NCBI GenBank assembly: GCA_024402735.1
Contig: JAKSTE010000011.1
Coordinates: 1 to 14,222, forward strand
Length of the DNA: 14,222 nucleotides
Direction of reading: 5' to 3'
Source of the DNA: Alphaproteobacteria bacterium
GTDB taxonomy: Bacteria > Pseudomonadota > Alphaproteobacteria > Rs-D84
This document shows, one piece after another, positions 1-8,188 of the stretch. The notes under the pieces were generated by a model that saw only the letters and a list, made by a program, of their open reading frames with translations, was not told the origin of the DNA and ran no database searches. The position numbers and the translations under genes were made by a program. Every line of letters begins with the position of its first letter. Position 1 is the first letter of the stretch.

Positions 1-219
1 GATTAAAAGAACAAGCACAACCGCTGCTGCTAAAGCAAGGTATCCAAAGCCAGCGAAGATTTGGCAGAAGAGCATAACTAGCTCAAGAGAGCCCACTGCT
101 GAAACAAAGAAGATTCTGCGTGATAAAAATCTGAAGATTAAGAAATCCGCACCGGCGAACAAGATGATGGTGAGAATAAACGAAATAATATTTTCTGGCT
201 GTGTTAAATTAAATGTCAT
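1..219 (-). CDS. Small integral membrane protein, 5' part only (unrecognised)
   Basis: The reading frame opens at ATG 219 and runs to base 1 without a stop, giving 73 residues, so the gene continues beyond the window. An AAAGGA ribosome binding site (231-236) lies 11 bases upstream of the ATG. Residues about 10-32 and 47-73 are strongly hydrophobic, separated by a short basic stretch (FRFLSRR), so two membrane helices are likely in the visible part. It follows recA by 101 bases on the same strand with no clear terminator between, so read-through is possible. Composition is odd: bases 1-180 have about 43% GC, and the codons favour ATC for Ile and TTC for Phe, whereas neighbours use mostly ATT/ATA and TTT. 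I do not recognise the family and infer no function. Confidence 0.7.
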   Translation of the reverse strand, partial: MTFNLTQPENIISFILTIILFAGADFLIFRFLSRRIFFVSAVGSLELVMLFCQIFAGFGYLALAAAVVLVLLI

Positions 220-320
220 TTTATATGAATTCCTTTGGGAACGTGTGTCTTAATTTGCGATAGTTTCCTATCTATTTTAAGTGTAGCAAATATTCTTCCT
301 ATATTCATTCGTTGTTCCTT

Positions 321-1397
321 TTATTCAGAAATATCTTCTGTGGTATCATCGTCTACAACAGGACCTGTCGTCATTTCTTCTGCTATACCAGAAGCTTTTG
401 ACATTATCTTATCCAAGATTTCTTTTTGTGTATCTTCATGATCTTTTAACCAGGCTCTTGCATTTGCTTCACCTTGGCCAATACGTTCATCATTATAAGA
501 ATAGAAAGATCCTGCTTTTTCAATGATATTGTATTTTACACCCATATCCAATATTTCACTTATACGAGAAATACCTTCTCCATACATAATTTTAAAATCT
601 ACTGTTCTAAAAGGTGGTGCAACTTTATTTTTTACAACCTTTACACGTGTTTCATTTCCAATTACATTTTCTTTTTCTTTTATTGCACCTGTTCTACGAA
701 TATCTAAACGAACAGAAGCATAGAATTTCAAAGCATTTCCACCAGATGTTGTTTCTGGACTACCAAACATAACACCTATTTTCATACGTATTTGATTTAT
801 AAAGATTAACAAAGTGTTACTACGAGAAACAGACCCAGCTAATTTTTTCAATGACTGAGACATCAAACGAGCTGTTGTTCCCATATATGTATCACCTATA
901 TTACCTTCTAATTCTGCACGTGGTACCAAAGCAGCAACAGAGTCAACAACCACAACATCTACAGCACCAGATTTTATTAATGTGTCTGCTATTTCCAAAG
1001 CTTGTTCACCAGAATCAGGTTGAGAAATAATTAATTCAGAAACATTTACACCTAATTTTTTTGCATAAGATGGATCCAAAGCATTCTCTGCATCAATATA
1101 TGCACATGTACCACCTTTCTTTTGTGCTTCGGCACAAGCATGCAAAGCCAAGGTTGTTTTACCAGATGATTCTGGACCATAAATTTCTACTATTCTACCA
1201 CGAGGATATCCACCTACTCCCAAAGCAATATCTAATCCTAAAGACCCTGTAGAAATAGACTCTATACTTTGTTGTGATCCATCGCCCATTTTCATTATTG
1301 CTTCTTTTCCAAATTGTTTTTGAATTTGGGCCAAAGCAGATTCTAATGCAGGATTTTTTGCAGGAGTTGTTTCTTTTAAAACTTCTTTCTTAACCAT
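321..1397 (-). CDS. recA: Recombinase RecA
   Basis: RecA forms the ATP-dependent filament on single-stranded DNA that drives homologous recombination and, where present, triggers LexA self-cleavage. The 358-residue length is normal. Walker A GPESSGKT is at residues 74-81, the catalytic Glu is E104, Walker B (VVVDSVA) is near 149-155, loop L1 is around 164-173, the [12 protein letters not shown] block is at 201-212, and loop L2 (SPETTSGG) follows at 213-220. The C-terminal tail is acidic ([10 protein letters not shown]), as is usual. Two positions differ from the common pattern: the His that normally follows the catalytic Glu (His97 in E. coli) is Asn105, and the usual His/Gln of L1 (GDSHMG) is Tyr171. 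The ATG at 1397 has AAAAGGGGAA just upstream. Upstream bases 1398-1461 hold a candidate promoter but no GTTC-N7-GTTC or CTG-N10-CAG SOS box. Confidence 0.98.
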   Translation of the reverse strand: MVKKEVLKETTPAKNPALESALAQIQKQFGKEAIMKMGDGSQQSIESISTGSLGLDIALGVGGYPRGRIVEIYGPESSGKTTLALHACAEAQKKGGTCAYIDAENALDPSYAKKLGVNVSELIISQPDSGEQALEIADTLIKSGAVDVVVVDSVAALVPRAELEGNIGDTYMGTTARLMSQSLKKLAGSVSRSNTLLIFINQIRMKIGVMFGSPETTSGGNALKFYASVRLDIRRTGAIKEKENVIGNETRVKVVKNKVAPPFRTVDFKIMYGEGISRISEILDMGVKYNIIEKAGSFYSYNDERIGQGEANARAWLKDHEDTQKEILDKIMSKASGIAEEMTTGPVVDDDTTEDISE

Positions 1398-1423
1398 ATT
1401 TTCCCCTTTTATTTCTTGATAAA

Positions 1424-1452
1424 AGCATACTAAGAAAAAAAGCCTTATGCAA
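1424..1452 (-). promoter_or_regulatory. Candidate recA promoter
   Basis: On the minus strand TTGCAT (1452-1447) and TATGCT (1429-1424) are separated by 17 bases. The -10 matches 4 of 6 consensus positions and the -35 matches 3 of 6. The predicted start, near 1417, would give a leader of about 20 bases containing the AAAAGGGGAA ribosome binding site. The match is modest, but the spacing and position fit. Confidence 0.4.
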
Positions 1453-1461
1453 GGAGTTAAA

Positions 1462-2673
1462 TCAATCGTTTTTAGACCATAAAATTATGGTAGACAAAAT
1501 ACCCAAAACAGCTGTAACAAGCCAAACAGCTGATGTACTACCAAAAACAGCTATACAAACAGCACCTAATATCGGAGCTACAACATTAGGGAAGTTTCCA
1601 CTCGTTCTAAAAACACCATAAAATCTTGTTTGTTCTGTTTTTTTTGCAGAATTAAAAAACAACAAATCATGAACAGACTCCATACAAGCCCCAGATATTT
1701 GCCATAACACAAAAACACACAACAACACATACCCTTTAGCAAAACACGCAATGACAGATAAAACTGCAAACGATACCAAACCTACTGTTAACCAGAATTT
1801 TGTACCATATTTTTTTACCAATTTACCTATAAACGTACCAAATACAATATACGGCAAAATACCTATAGTTAAAACAGTACTTAATACTTCGTTTGAGAAA
1901 CCTTGTTCTATCACAACAATCGGAACATACAATAATCTCATCGCTCTTAATGCATAATACCCAAAATTCACAATATATGCTCTTGTCATACCAGGAGTAT
2001 TAAAAAACGCTTTTGTGTTTATACGCAAAGCTCTTAAAGTTTTTGTTATTTTTGCTGGTTTTATTTCTTTTTGTTCCTGAACAATTCCAAATTGTTTAAA
2101 AAACAATAATCCAGAAAAATAAATCATAGCAGCAGCTAAAAATGGAGCCCTATAACTATTAAAATGACTCGCTATAGTTAAAGCAAAAACAGGAGCTAAC
2201 AAAGCACCAATATTAACCCACAAATGAAATCTTGCATTTAATTTTTCCATTCCTACTTGTTTAGAAAAATCAGCCATAAACAAAGGAATTAACATTCCAA
2301 CAAGAGTTATACAAGTTCCAGAAAGATAATCTAAAAAAATAAAACTACTTGGCAATATAGAAAAACTCATCATTGCATAACACAAAGCAACCATAAGCAT
2401 CACTATATAAAGTAATTTTGACTTAGAAATTATTCTTAATATCTCATTTGCAAACAGTCCGACAACAACACAATATACAGAATAAATAGCAACATAAAAA
2501 CCAACAGCAGATGATGCTATATGTTCATTGAACATATTTGTAAAAATACCTAATATGACCAAAGAATAAACAGCATTAACTATACCGTCTCCAAATCCTG
2601 TAAACAAACCAAGATTTGCAAACGAAAAACCGTTTACTGATTTTTTAATAGAAATGTATTTTTCTTTTCCCAT
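1462..2673 (-). CDS. Major facilitator superfamily transporter, substrate unknown
   Basis: This 403-residue protein has about 12 hydrophobic segments, the usual MFS layout: roughly 31-48, 55-75, 86-104, 111-133, 150-168, 176-193, 232-252, 264-281, 293-311, 313-333, 362-378 and 382-399. A hydrophilic loop at about 195-225 splits the halves. The loop between helices 8 and 9 ([13 protein letters not shown], 283-295) resembles the MFS motif A; the first-half copy is poorly conserved. It therefore probably moves a small solute across the inner membrane in exchange for an ion, but nothing visible tells which solute. ATG 2673 is preceded by GAGAGA. The gene lies 45 bases after addB on the same strand and 64 bases before recA, and ends with TGA. 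It interrupts an otherwise DNA-repair run (addB, recA) with no obvious functional link. Confidence 0.85.
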   Translation of the reverse strand: MGKEKYISIKKSVNGFSFANLGLFTGFGDGIVNAVYSLVILGIFTNMFNEHIASSAVGFYVAIYSVYCVVVGLFANEILRIISKSKLLYIVMLMVALCYAMMSFSILPSSFIFLDYLSGTCITLVGMLIPLFMADFSKQVGMEKLNARFHLWVNIGALLAPVFALTIASHFNSYRAPFLAAAMIYFSGLLFFKQFGIVQEQKEIKPAKITKTLRALRINTKAFFNTPGMTRAYIVNFGYYALRAMRLLYVPIVVIEQGFSNEVLSTVLTIGILPYIVFGTFIGKLVKKYGTKFWLTVGLVSFAVLSVIACFAKGYVLLCVFVLWQISGACMESVHDLLFFNSAKKTEQTRFYGVFRTSGNFPNVVAPILGAVCIAVFGSTSAVWLVTAVLGILSTIILWSKND

Positions 2674-2704
2674 ATCTCTCTCAGCGAATATATTAACATA
2701 ATAT

Positions 2705-2710
2705 ATTATA
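2705..2710 (-). promoter_or_regulatory. Possible -10 element upstream of the MFS gene
   Basis: The minus strand reads TATAAT here, a perfect -10, in the 45-base gap after addB and 31 bases before the MFS ATG. No convincing -35 lies 16-18 bases upstream, and the gap is almost pure AT, so a chance match is quite possible. The MFS gene could equally be the last member of the rsmI-engB-addB transcript. Confidence 0.25.
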
Positions 2711-2718
2711 AAAACAAA

Positions 2719-5199
2719 TTATAACTCATCTGCCCTAGCTAAATCATCCCACCTATGATATTTAGCCCCTTGGGTATTTCTGTATTCGTACGAAGCGTCA
2801 GGTCTACTATATTGACCTATTAATTCTTTAACTTTTTGTACAGTATTATCAATCATTGATTGTGCTTCTGTATCTTTAAATTCAACAACTTTTATATGCT
2901 TATTTTGTAATTGTAAGAATTGCAAAATGGGTGTTTTAGAAATATCTGATTTATAAGATTTAAACCCAGAATTTTGTAATATGTATCCCTCCAAAGGTAA
3001 CTGTGGCATAGTTCCTTCTAATAATTGCTTTTTCGACGGTGCACTACCAGTCTTAACATCCATTACTACACCATCCCATATTCTATCAGCTTTAGCACAA
3101 ACATTGTGTCCTGCTATGTTTACACAACCAAATGTTTCTGCTTCGCCAGCGGTCTTTTCTTTAAAATATTGCTCCAAAATTTTAGCTATATCACAAAAAC
3201 GTTTATGCCAAAAACAAAACACTATAGATTCTGATGATAGTTTTTGTAGTGCTAATTTATCCATTTCTGCAACTAAACTATCCGCAGAAAAATCCTTTGC
3301 GTTTTCTATAACATTATGAACCAATATACCAAAATCTCGTGCATCAGGCATAATCCAATAATCGTCCAAAGGATTTAATTTTAAAATATATTTTGCATAA
3401 AAAGCATACGGATTATGAATCAATAATTCTATATCAGTAACATATAAATTATTATTACCTATGGAACAAACAGGAGCATCATAAGATAAAGGGTTATATT
3501 CTACATCGTCTTTTGATTGTACAACCTTCAAAATACTATAGTCTATTTTTATACCACCGTTTGCAACATTAACCCTAGATAAAAATCTAGATTCTGTTGT
3601 TAAACTGCCATCTTTTTGTTTACTACGAATCCAAAAAACTTTATCACAACAAGATAACGTCATAAAATCCAAAGCCATTAAGGACACTTTCCTGTTTGGA
3701 GAAGGTAACCCTATTTTTTGTGCAATATCTATAGGCAACCAATCGTTTTTATACCCAATTGAAGGAAAAACACCTTCATTTAACCCCATTATAACTACAA
3801 CATCTGCCGTTTGCATTCTGGCATCTATTGGGTCCAAAACATGCACATTACAATTATCTTTTACTTTTTCTATAATAGATATACTGCTAATAGCATCTTT
3901 AATAAAAGCTCTAGCGTCATAAACATTCAAAACAATGTTATTTCTATATAAAACTTCAGACATTTTTTGAATTCTATCTAATATCGTAATAGAAACTTCA
4001 TCCTCCATTATAAAACCAGGCTCCAAAACATACTCTTGTTCTGATTTTATAAAACTAATCAACATATCATAAATATTGTAATTAGATTGCTTATATAAAT
4101 TATCAAATTCTGATTGTTTTTTATCTATCCAATAATCAAATAAATTTAAAATACTTCTACTAACATCTGTTGTTAAACCAGACACACCTATAGAACTATC
4201 TACTTCTATAGAATTATTCTTTAATTCTATTTGTAATCTATAATTAGTAGACGCATCTGATGTAACAACTAGTACGGATTTTTTATCTAAACTTGCTTGT
4301 TTTATTATTTCTAAAACACAATTTACTTCTTCGGTTTCTCTACCACACTCTATTAAAAAGCAATTATCTAAAACTGTTTTATGTGGATTATATTCATTAC
4401 TAAAAGCTGTGTTAAAACTATCTATATTAGATTCGCCAAAATCTATTGTTTTTATATCTTTTATATCAGCGCCTATATCTAATAAGAATTTATATTCAGA
4501 ATTATAAGGATTTGTATCTAACAAAAGATCTTCTTCTGATCCGTTTATCTTACCAGGTAAAATTATTACCCCGTTTGGGTTGTTAGCCACTTCTTTCATT
4601 AATTCTGCTGTTGATGGAACAGAAGCAGTTGAACCACACACTATTATCTTATTATAGTTAGAAAACTCTCTTTTCCACGCTAATGTTTCGGCATTTTTCT
4701 TTTCTAATGCAGTTATTTTATCTGTTGGTAATTGCTTTACTATGTCTAGTATTTTGGCTTTATTTTGAAAATGTTTAGAATAATCATCACCTATTAAATC
4801 TGACCAATTAATACTACATAAATCAACACCCTCGTTTTTTAAGTAATCTTGCATACGCACAAGTTCATGAGCTATAGGTAATGACATAGAGATATTTTTT
4901 ATACTTGTATCAACAGACAATATTTTTGCCAATAAAATTACACGTTCTATATTAGATATAATATTTAGTTCTTTTGTCTCTTCGCAATTTTCAACACTAG
5001 ATCCAAGCAAAACTAATTTTGGTAAAGCATATTTACCAGTCTTAGCAATAATTGTTCGTTCTATATTTTTTATAGCTCGGACACTTGGTAAAAAGACCAA
5101 AACTTTAGATAAATCTTCTTTATGTGGTTCAATAAATTGCCACAAAGCATCAATCATATGCACAGGATTAGAAACATTAAAAATATTGTTATTTAACAC
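2719..5199 (-). CDS. addB: AddB, subunit of the AddAB double-strand-break repair helicase-nuclease (alphaproteobacterial type)
   Basis: AddB pairs with AddA to resect double-strand ends and prepare them for RecA. The N-terminus has the KVLVFLPSVRAIKNIE block (32-47) typical of alphaproteobacterial AddB, which lacks the Walker A of the Bacillus protein. A helicase-like block follows (TADVVVIMGLNEGVFPS, 464-480). VTDIELLIHNPYAFYAKYIL (587-606) leads into a complete PD-(D/E)XK nuclease: H628, D705 (ADR), D714 and K716 (MDVKTG), Q733 (PQLPLEGYIL). The protein ends in LARADEL, like the family's usual LARVAEW. At 826 residues it is shorter than most relatives (about 1000), with the loss probably spread through the middle. 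The start is GTG, decided by AAGGAA 8 bases upstream; it overlaps the end of engB by 11 bases. No addA follows within the window. Confidence 0.9.
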   Translation of the reverse strand: MLNNNIFNVSNPVHMIDALWQFIEPHKEDLSKVLVFLPSVRAIKNIERTIIAKTGKYALPKLVLLGSSVENCEETKELNIISNIERVILLAKILSVDTSIKNISMSLPIAHELVRMQDYLKNEGVDLCSINWSDLIGDDYSKHFQNKAKILDIVKQLPTDKITALEKKNAETLAWKREFSNYNKIIVCGSTASVPSTAELMKEVANNPNGVIILPGKINGSEEDLLLDTNPYNSEYKFLLDIGADIKDIKTIDFGESNIDSFNTAFSNEYNPHKTVLDNCFLIECGRETEEVNCVLEIIKQASLDKKSVLVVTSDASTNYRLQIELKNNSIEVDSSIGVSGLTTDVSRSILNLFDYWIDKKQSEFDNLYKQSNYNIYDMLISFIKSEQEYVLEPGFIMEDEVSITILDRIQKMSEVLYRNNIVLNVYDARAFIKDAISSISIIEKVKDNCNVHVLDPIDARMQTADVVVIMGLNEGVFPSIGYKNDWLPIDIAQKIGLPSPNRKVSLMALDFMTLSCCDKVFWIRSKQKDGSLTTESRFLSRVNVANGGIKIDYSILKVVQSKDDVEYNPLSYDAPVCSIGNNNLYVTDIELLIHNPYAFYAKYILKLNPLDDYWIMPDARDFGILVHNVIENAKDFSADSLVAEMDKLALQKLSSESIVFCFWHKRFCDIAKILEQYFKEKTAGEAETFGCVNIAGHNVCAKADRIWDGVVMDVKTGSAPSKKQLLEGTMPQLPLEGYILQNSGFKSYKSDISKTPILQFLQLQNKHIKVVEFKDTEAQSMIDNTVQKVKELIGQYSRPDASYEYRNTQGAKYHRWDDLARADEL

Positions 5200-5746
5200 C
5201 GATAATATTCCTTAAATCTTCCAAACCTGTTTTCTTTTCAGCTGACGTTTCTAGAATTTTTTCAATCATAGCTGGATGATTTTTTGCAGATATATTTACT
5301 TGATCTGTTTCTCTAACCTTTTTGTCTTTTTTTGTGTACACAATCTGATAACCAATACCATTTGCATCACAAAAATCCATTAAATCTAAATCTGCATCTT
5401 TTATTCCAACACGAGAATCTATCAATATAAAAAGTATTCTTAATTGTGATCTATTTAATAAATATTCTTGTAATCTCTGAACCCATCTAATGCCTTCTGA
5501 TTTAGACACCTTAGAATACCCATACCCAGGTAAATCTACCAACATTTTTCTATCATCTATATTAAACAAATTTATAGTTTGAGTTCTTCCTGGGGTATTT
5601 GATGTACGAGCAATATTTTGTGAAACAATAGCATTTATTAAAGAAGATTTACCTACATTACTACGCCCAATAAAAGCATATTCAGCAAATTGAGTTTTAG
5701 GTAATGATTTTACATCATCAAAAGATCCAACAAATTTTATAATCAT
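5189..5746 (-). CDS. engB: Ribosome-biogenesis GTPase EngB (YihA/YsxC family)
   Basis: EngB is a small GTPase needed for assembly of the large ribosomal subunit. At 185 residues it is slightly short for the family. All G motifs are visible: G1 GRSNVGKS at 27-34, the G2 Thr within GRTQTIN (53-59), G3 DLPG at 71-74 followed by the family signature YGYSKVS, G4 TKKD at 138-141, and G5 SAEKKTG at 168-174. Its ATG (5746-5744) overlaps the TGA stop of rsmI in an ATGA junction, and its own end overlaps addB by 11 bases, so the three genes are almost certainly co-transcribed and translationally coupled. Confidence 0.96.
   Translation of the reverse strand: MIIKFVGSFDDVKSLPKTQFAEYAFIGRSNVGKSSLINAIVSQNIARTSNTPGRTQTINLFNIDDRKMLVDLPGYGYSKVSKSEGIRWVQRLQEYLLNRSQLRILFILIDSRVGIKDADLDLMDFCDANGIGYQIVYTKKDKKVRETDQVNISAKNHPAMIEKILETSAEKKTGLEDLRNIIGVK
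5208..5213 (-). promoter_or_regulatory. Ribosome binding site for the GTG start of addB
   Basis: The minus strand reads AAGGAA inside the last codons of engB, 8 bases before GTG 5199. This is the best Shine-Dalgarno match in the area and supports GTG as the start; it also implies translational coupling, since the engB stop lies just inside addB. Confidence 0.6.
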
Positions 5747-6528
5747 TTATTCACCAAACGTTTATATGCTTCTTTTTTTGATATCCCTGCTCTTGTAGCC
5801 AAATCTGCTGCTGCAGATTTTGTTGAAGAAGACACAATATCGTTAACTATTTCTGTTATTTCTTCATCAGACATTTTTCTTTCTGGCGCAGGAGCTACAA
5901 CTATTACTATTTCACCACGTGGTGGTTCGATATTTAACAAATCTGCAGGATAACCAACTATTGTTTCTTCATAAATTTTTGTTATTTCTCGTACTATGGC
6001 AATTTGTCTTTCCGGCATAATTTTAGCCAAAACAGCAATTGTATTCATAATACGATTAGGACTCTCATAATAAATAATTGTATGTCTTATCTTGTTGTCA
6101 TCGTGAACTTTTTTTTCATCAAAAAAACCACAAAATGTAAATCTATCTGTTGGAAACCCAGATAAAACCAAAGCAGAAATCGCAGCCGTTGGACCAGGAA
6201 CCATATAAACTGGAACATTAGCTAATCTAGCAGCTCTTACTAAACGAAATCCAGGATCACTTACACCAGGCATACCAGCATCAGATACTGTAGCTATAGC
6301 CATACCAGATTGTATTTTTGCAATTAAAGAATCCACAACTTCTTTTTCATTATGTTCATGACAGGCAACAGATTTTGTTTTTATATCAAAATGTTGTGCT
6401 AATTTAGCAAAAACTCTTGTATCTTCTGCTGCTACCAAATCAACATTTTTAAGAATATCTATTGCTCGTGGTGACATATCAGATAAATTTCCGATAGGTG
6501 TCCCAACAACATATAACCCGGATTGCAT
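5743..6528 (-). CDS. rsmI: 16S rRNA (cytidine-1402 2'-O)-methyltransferase RsmI
   Basis: RsmI is a SAM-dependent enzyme of the tetrapyrrole-methylase fold that methylates the ribose of C1402 in the decoding centre of 16S rRNA. Signature blocks are in order: GTPIGNLSDMSPRAI (9-23), AAEDTR (33-38), SDAGMPGVSDPG (82-93), VPGPTAAISALVLSGFPTDR (110-129), YYESPNR (153-159), REITKIYEE and RGEIVIVV. The last 50 or so residues form the usual helical tail (ISKKEAYKRL). The loop between GFF and YYES is about 7 residues shorter than in E. coli, and the common ESPHR reads ESPNR. ATG 6528 has AAAGGAT 5 bases upstream. It is the first gene of the rsmI-engB-addB operon and is divergent from the lipoprotein gene at 6578, an arrangement also found in E. 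coli and many other proteobacteria. Confidence 0.97.
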   Translation of the reverse strand: MQSGLYVVGTPIGNLSDMSPRAIDILKNVDLVAAEDTRVFAKLAQHFDIKTKSVACHEHNEKEVVDSLIAKIQSGMAIATVSDAGMPGVSDPGFRLVRAARLANVPVYMVPGPTAAISALVLSGFPTDRFTFCGFFDEKKVHDDNKIRHTIIYYESPNRIMNTIAVLAKIMPERQIAIVREITKIYEETIVGYPADLLNIEPPRGEIVIVVAPAPERKMSDEEITEIVNDIVSSSTKSAAADLATRAGISKKEAYKRLVNK

Positions 6529-6551
6529 TTTTTATCCTTTTATTGTAAGAT
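6523..6551 (+). promoter_or_regulatory. Weak candidate promoter for the LppC-type lipoprotein gene
   Basis: TTGCAT (6523-6528) and TAAGAT (6546-6551) are separated by 17 bases, with 3 and 4 matches to consensus, giving a start near 6558 and a leader of about 20 bases carrying AATAGG (6565-6570). It lies face to face with the much better rsmI promoter in a 49-base gap, so mutual interference is likely. Confidence 0.25.
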
Positions 6552-6578
6552 GATAGCAATCGATAATAGGTTTTTCAA
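6550..6578 (-). promoter_or_regulatory. Promoter of the rsmI-engB-addB operon
   Basis: On the minus strand TTGAAA (6578-6573, 5 of 6 matches) is followed after 17 bases by TATCAT (6555-6550, 5 of 6). A TG one base upstream of the -10 (TTGCTATCAT) makes it an extended -10. The start would be near 6543, about 15 bases before the rsmI ATG. The -35 overlaps the first base of the divergent lipoprotein gene. Confidence 0.6.
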
Positions 6579-8188
6579 TGTATATGAATAAATTTTTAGC
6601 TTTTGTAGGATTATGCGTACTATTAGCAAGTTGTAGCATGACACAAAAAAACTGGCATGAAGAATATGGTTCTGTTACAACCATGGCTCCAAACCAACTA
6701 TCAAATGGGTTTATGCCTTATTATAATGAATCAAAAGCGACAAAAAACACAAGTATTGCTGTTTTATTGCCAACTAGCGACCAAAATAAATCTATTGGTA
6801 ATAGTATAAAAACATCAATAGAAATGGCCTTAGTACAAAGACCTTCTGAAAATATAAAAACTACCTTTTATGATATTTCAGGGGATTCAATAAATAAAAA
6901 ACAAATTATACAAGAAGTACTTTCTACAAACCCTAATATTATCATAGGACCAGTATTTGCTGAAGATGTAAAAGAGTTAAGAGACGAAAAAAATTCTGAA
7001 TTGCCTGTATTATCTTTTACTTCTGATATTTCTGCCGTTGGAAACGGTGTTATGACAATGGCTTTACTACCAACACAAAGTATAGAAACAATAATTAGAC
7101 AGATACAAAATGATGGTATACAAAACATTATTGTTGTTGCCCCAAATGACCAATCTGGAAAATTAATGGCATCTGTTGCTTACGAAGCCAGCACAATATA
7201 CAACCTACAGTTAAACGGTTTGTTTTATTATACACCTAATGATTCAAATTCTATGAAAGACACTGCTATAAAAGCTTCTATGTATGAAACTAGAAGCCAA
7301 GCAAATACACGCGCTAAAGAAGTTTTATCTGACATTCTTACTAAAGAATCTCTTTCACAAAATGAGTATGATTCTTTAAACCAACAATTAGAAAAAATAT
7401 CAAAAACAGAGGTTCTTGGACCTGTTCCTTATAATGCCGTATTATTTTTAGGAAACGGTAACGATTCTAAAACATTAGCCTCTTTTCTTCGTTATTATGG
7501 GGTTAATTCTCAACAAGTACACTTTTATGGAACAACTTTATGGCAAGGTTCTGATATCGCATCTGATTTTACCATGAGCGGAGCTAAATATGCTACATTA
7601 CCAGATATTTCTGAAAACTTTGTAGAATTATATAAACAAGCAACAGATCAATATCCAGACTATATGTCTTCTTTTGGATATGATGCTATTAATATGATTT
7701 TAGAAATGGTTAATACAAACAAAAATTATGCTTCTTATTTATTAGATCCAAGTGGATACAATGGTATAAATGGTATTTTCCGTTTGCAACCATCTGGAGA
7801 ATCTGAACGTGGTTTATTAATAAAACAATTAAATGGTTCTGGAACAGCAAGAACTATAAAAGAAGCTCCAAATAATTTTATTATTCCTTTATACAATGTT
7901 CAAATTAAAGATATTCGCCCTATAGACGAAATAGAGCTTGATACAAGAGGTGTAAACCCTGGTGATTATATATATATCCCAAACAGATTCAAAAGTTTTT
8001 CAAAATACAGAACTAAACGTATTGGTTTGAATTCTAATTTGTACTCTGAAGAAGAATTTATAGATAATAATCCTGTACAAATAATGTCCACAGAAAATGA
8101 AACCGTTATATCCAATCCAGAATACAAACCTGTAAAAAAAGATTCTATATCACGTAAATATATAGATTCTGTAGAAATAATAGAGTAA
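6578..8188 (+). CDS. Penicillin-binding-protein activator lipoprotein, LppC/LpoA family
   Basis: LppC/LpoA proteins are outer-membrane lipoproteins; in E. coli LpoA activates the peptidoglycan synthase PBP1A. Residues 1-19 form a lipoprotein signal with lipobox LASC and acylated Cys19. Residues about 57-438 match the periplasmic-binding-protein type I fold of the family: SIAVLLPTSDQNKSIG (59-74), IIIGPVFAEDV (121-131), LPVLSFTSD (142-150) and NGINGIFRLQPSGESERGL (395-413). There is no N-terminal TPR domain as in E. coli LpoA, as is common in alphaproteobacteria. The last 100 or so residues (440-536) extend past the fold; they are polar, charged and unrecognised. ATG 6578 is preferred to ATG 6584 because AATAGG lies 7 bases before it. 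The gene is divergent from rsmI, as in E. coli, but the usual downstream yraN is missing: ung follows convergently with zero spacing. Confidence 0.88.
   Translation: MYMNKFLAFVGLCVLLASCSMTQKNWHEEYGSVTTMAPNQLSNGFMPYYNESKATKNTSIAVLLPTSDQNKSIGNSIKTSIEMALVQRPSENIKTTFYDISGDSINKKQIIQEVLSTNPNIIIGPVFAEDVKELRDEKNSELPVLSFTSDISAVGNGVMTMALLPTQSIETIIRQIQNDGIQNIIVVAPNDQSGKLMASVAYEASTIYNLQLNGLFYYTPNDSNSMKDTAIKASMYETRSQANTRAKEVLSDILTKESLSQNEYDSLNQQLEKISKTEVLGPVPYNAVLFLGNGNDSKTLASFLRYYGVNSQQVHFYGTTLWQGSDIASDFTMSGAKYATLPDISENFVELYKQATDQYPDYMSSFGYDAINMILEMVNTNKNYASYLLDPSGYNGINGIFRLQPSGESERGLLIKQLNGSGTARTIKEAPNNFIIPLYNVQIKDIRPIDEIELDTRGVNPGDYIYIPNRFKSFSKYRTKRIGLNSNLYSEEEFIDNNPVQIMSTENETVISNPEYKPVKKDSISRKYIDSVEIIE

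Noticed and set aside
259..272. Hairpin GATAG-GAAA-CTATC (minus strand) between recA and the first gene
   Set aside because: Five base pairs with a GNRA-like loop but no T run after it and no promoter context; it may be chance.
1434..1454. Possible terminator after the MFS gene (CCTT-GCAT-AAGG followed by C and seven T on the minus strand)
   Set aside because: The stem has only four base pairs and overlaps the recA -35 candidate; too weak to report as a terminator.
1462..1464. Possible reassignment of TGA as Trp in an AT-rich genome
   Set aside because: TGA ends the MFS and rsmI genes at the expected places, and Trp codons inside genes are TGG; the code looks standard.
2981..3319. Open frame of 112 codons on the plus strand inside addB
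   Set aside because: It lies opposite the well-conserved AddB nuclease domain and shows no family features.
3573..3592. Palindrome CTAGAT-AAAA-ATCTAG inside addB
   Set aside because: It is a short AT-rich inverted repeat in coding sequence, expected by chance at this composition.
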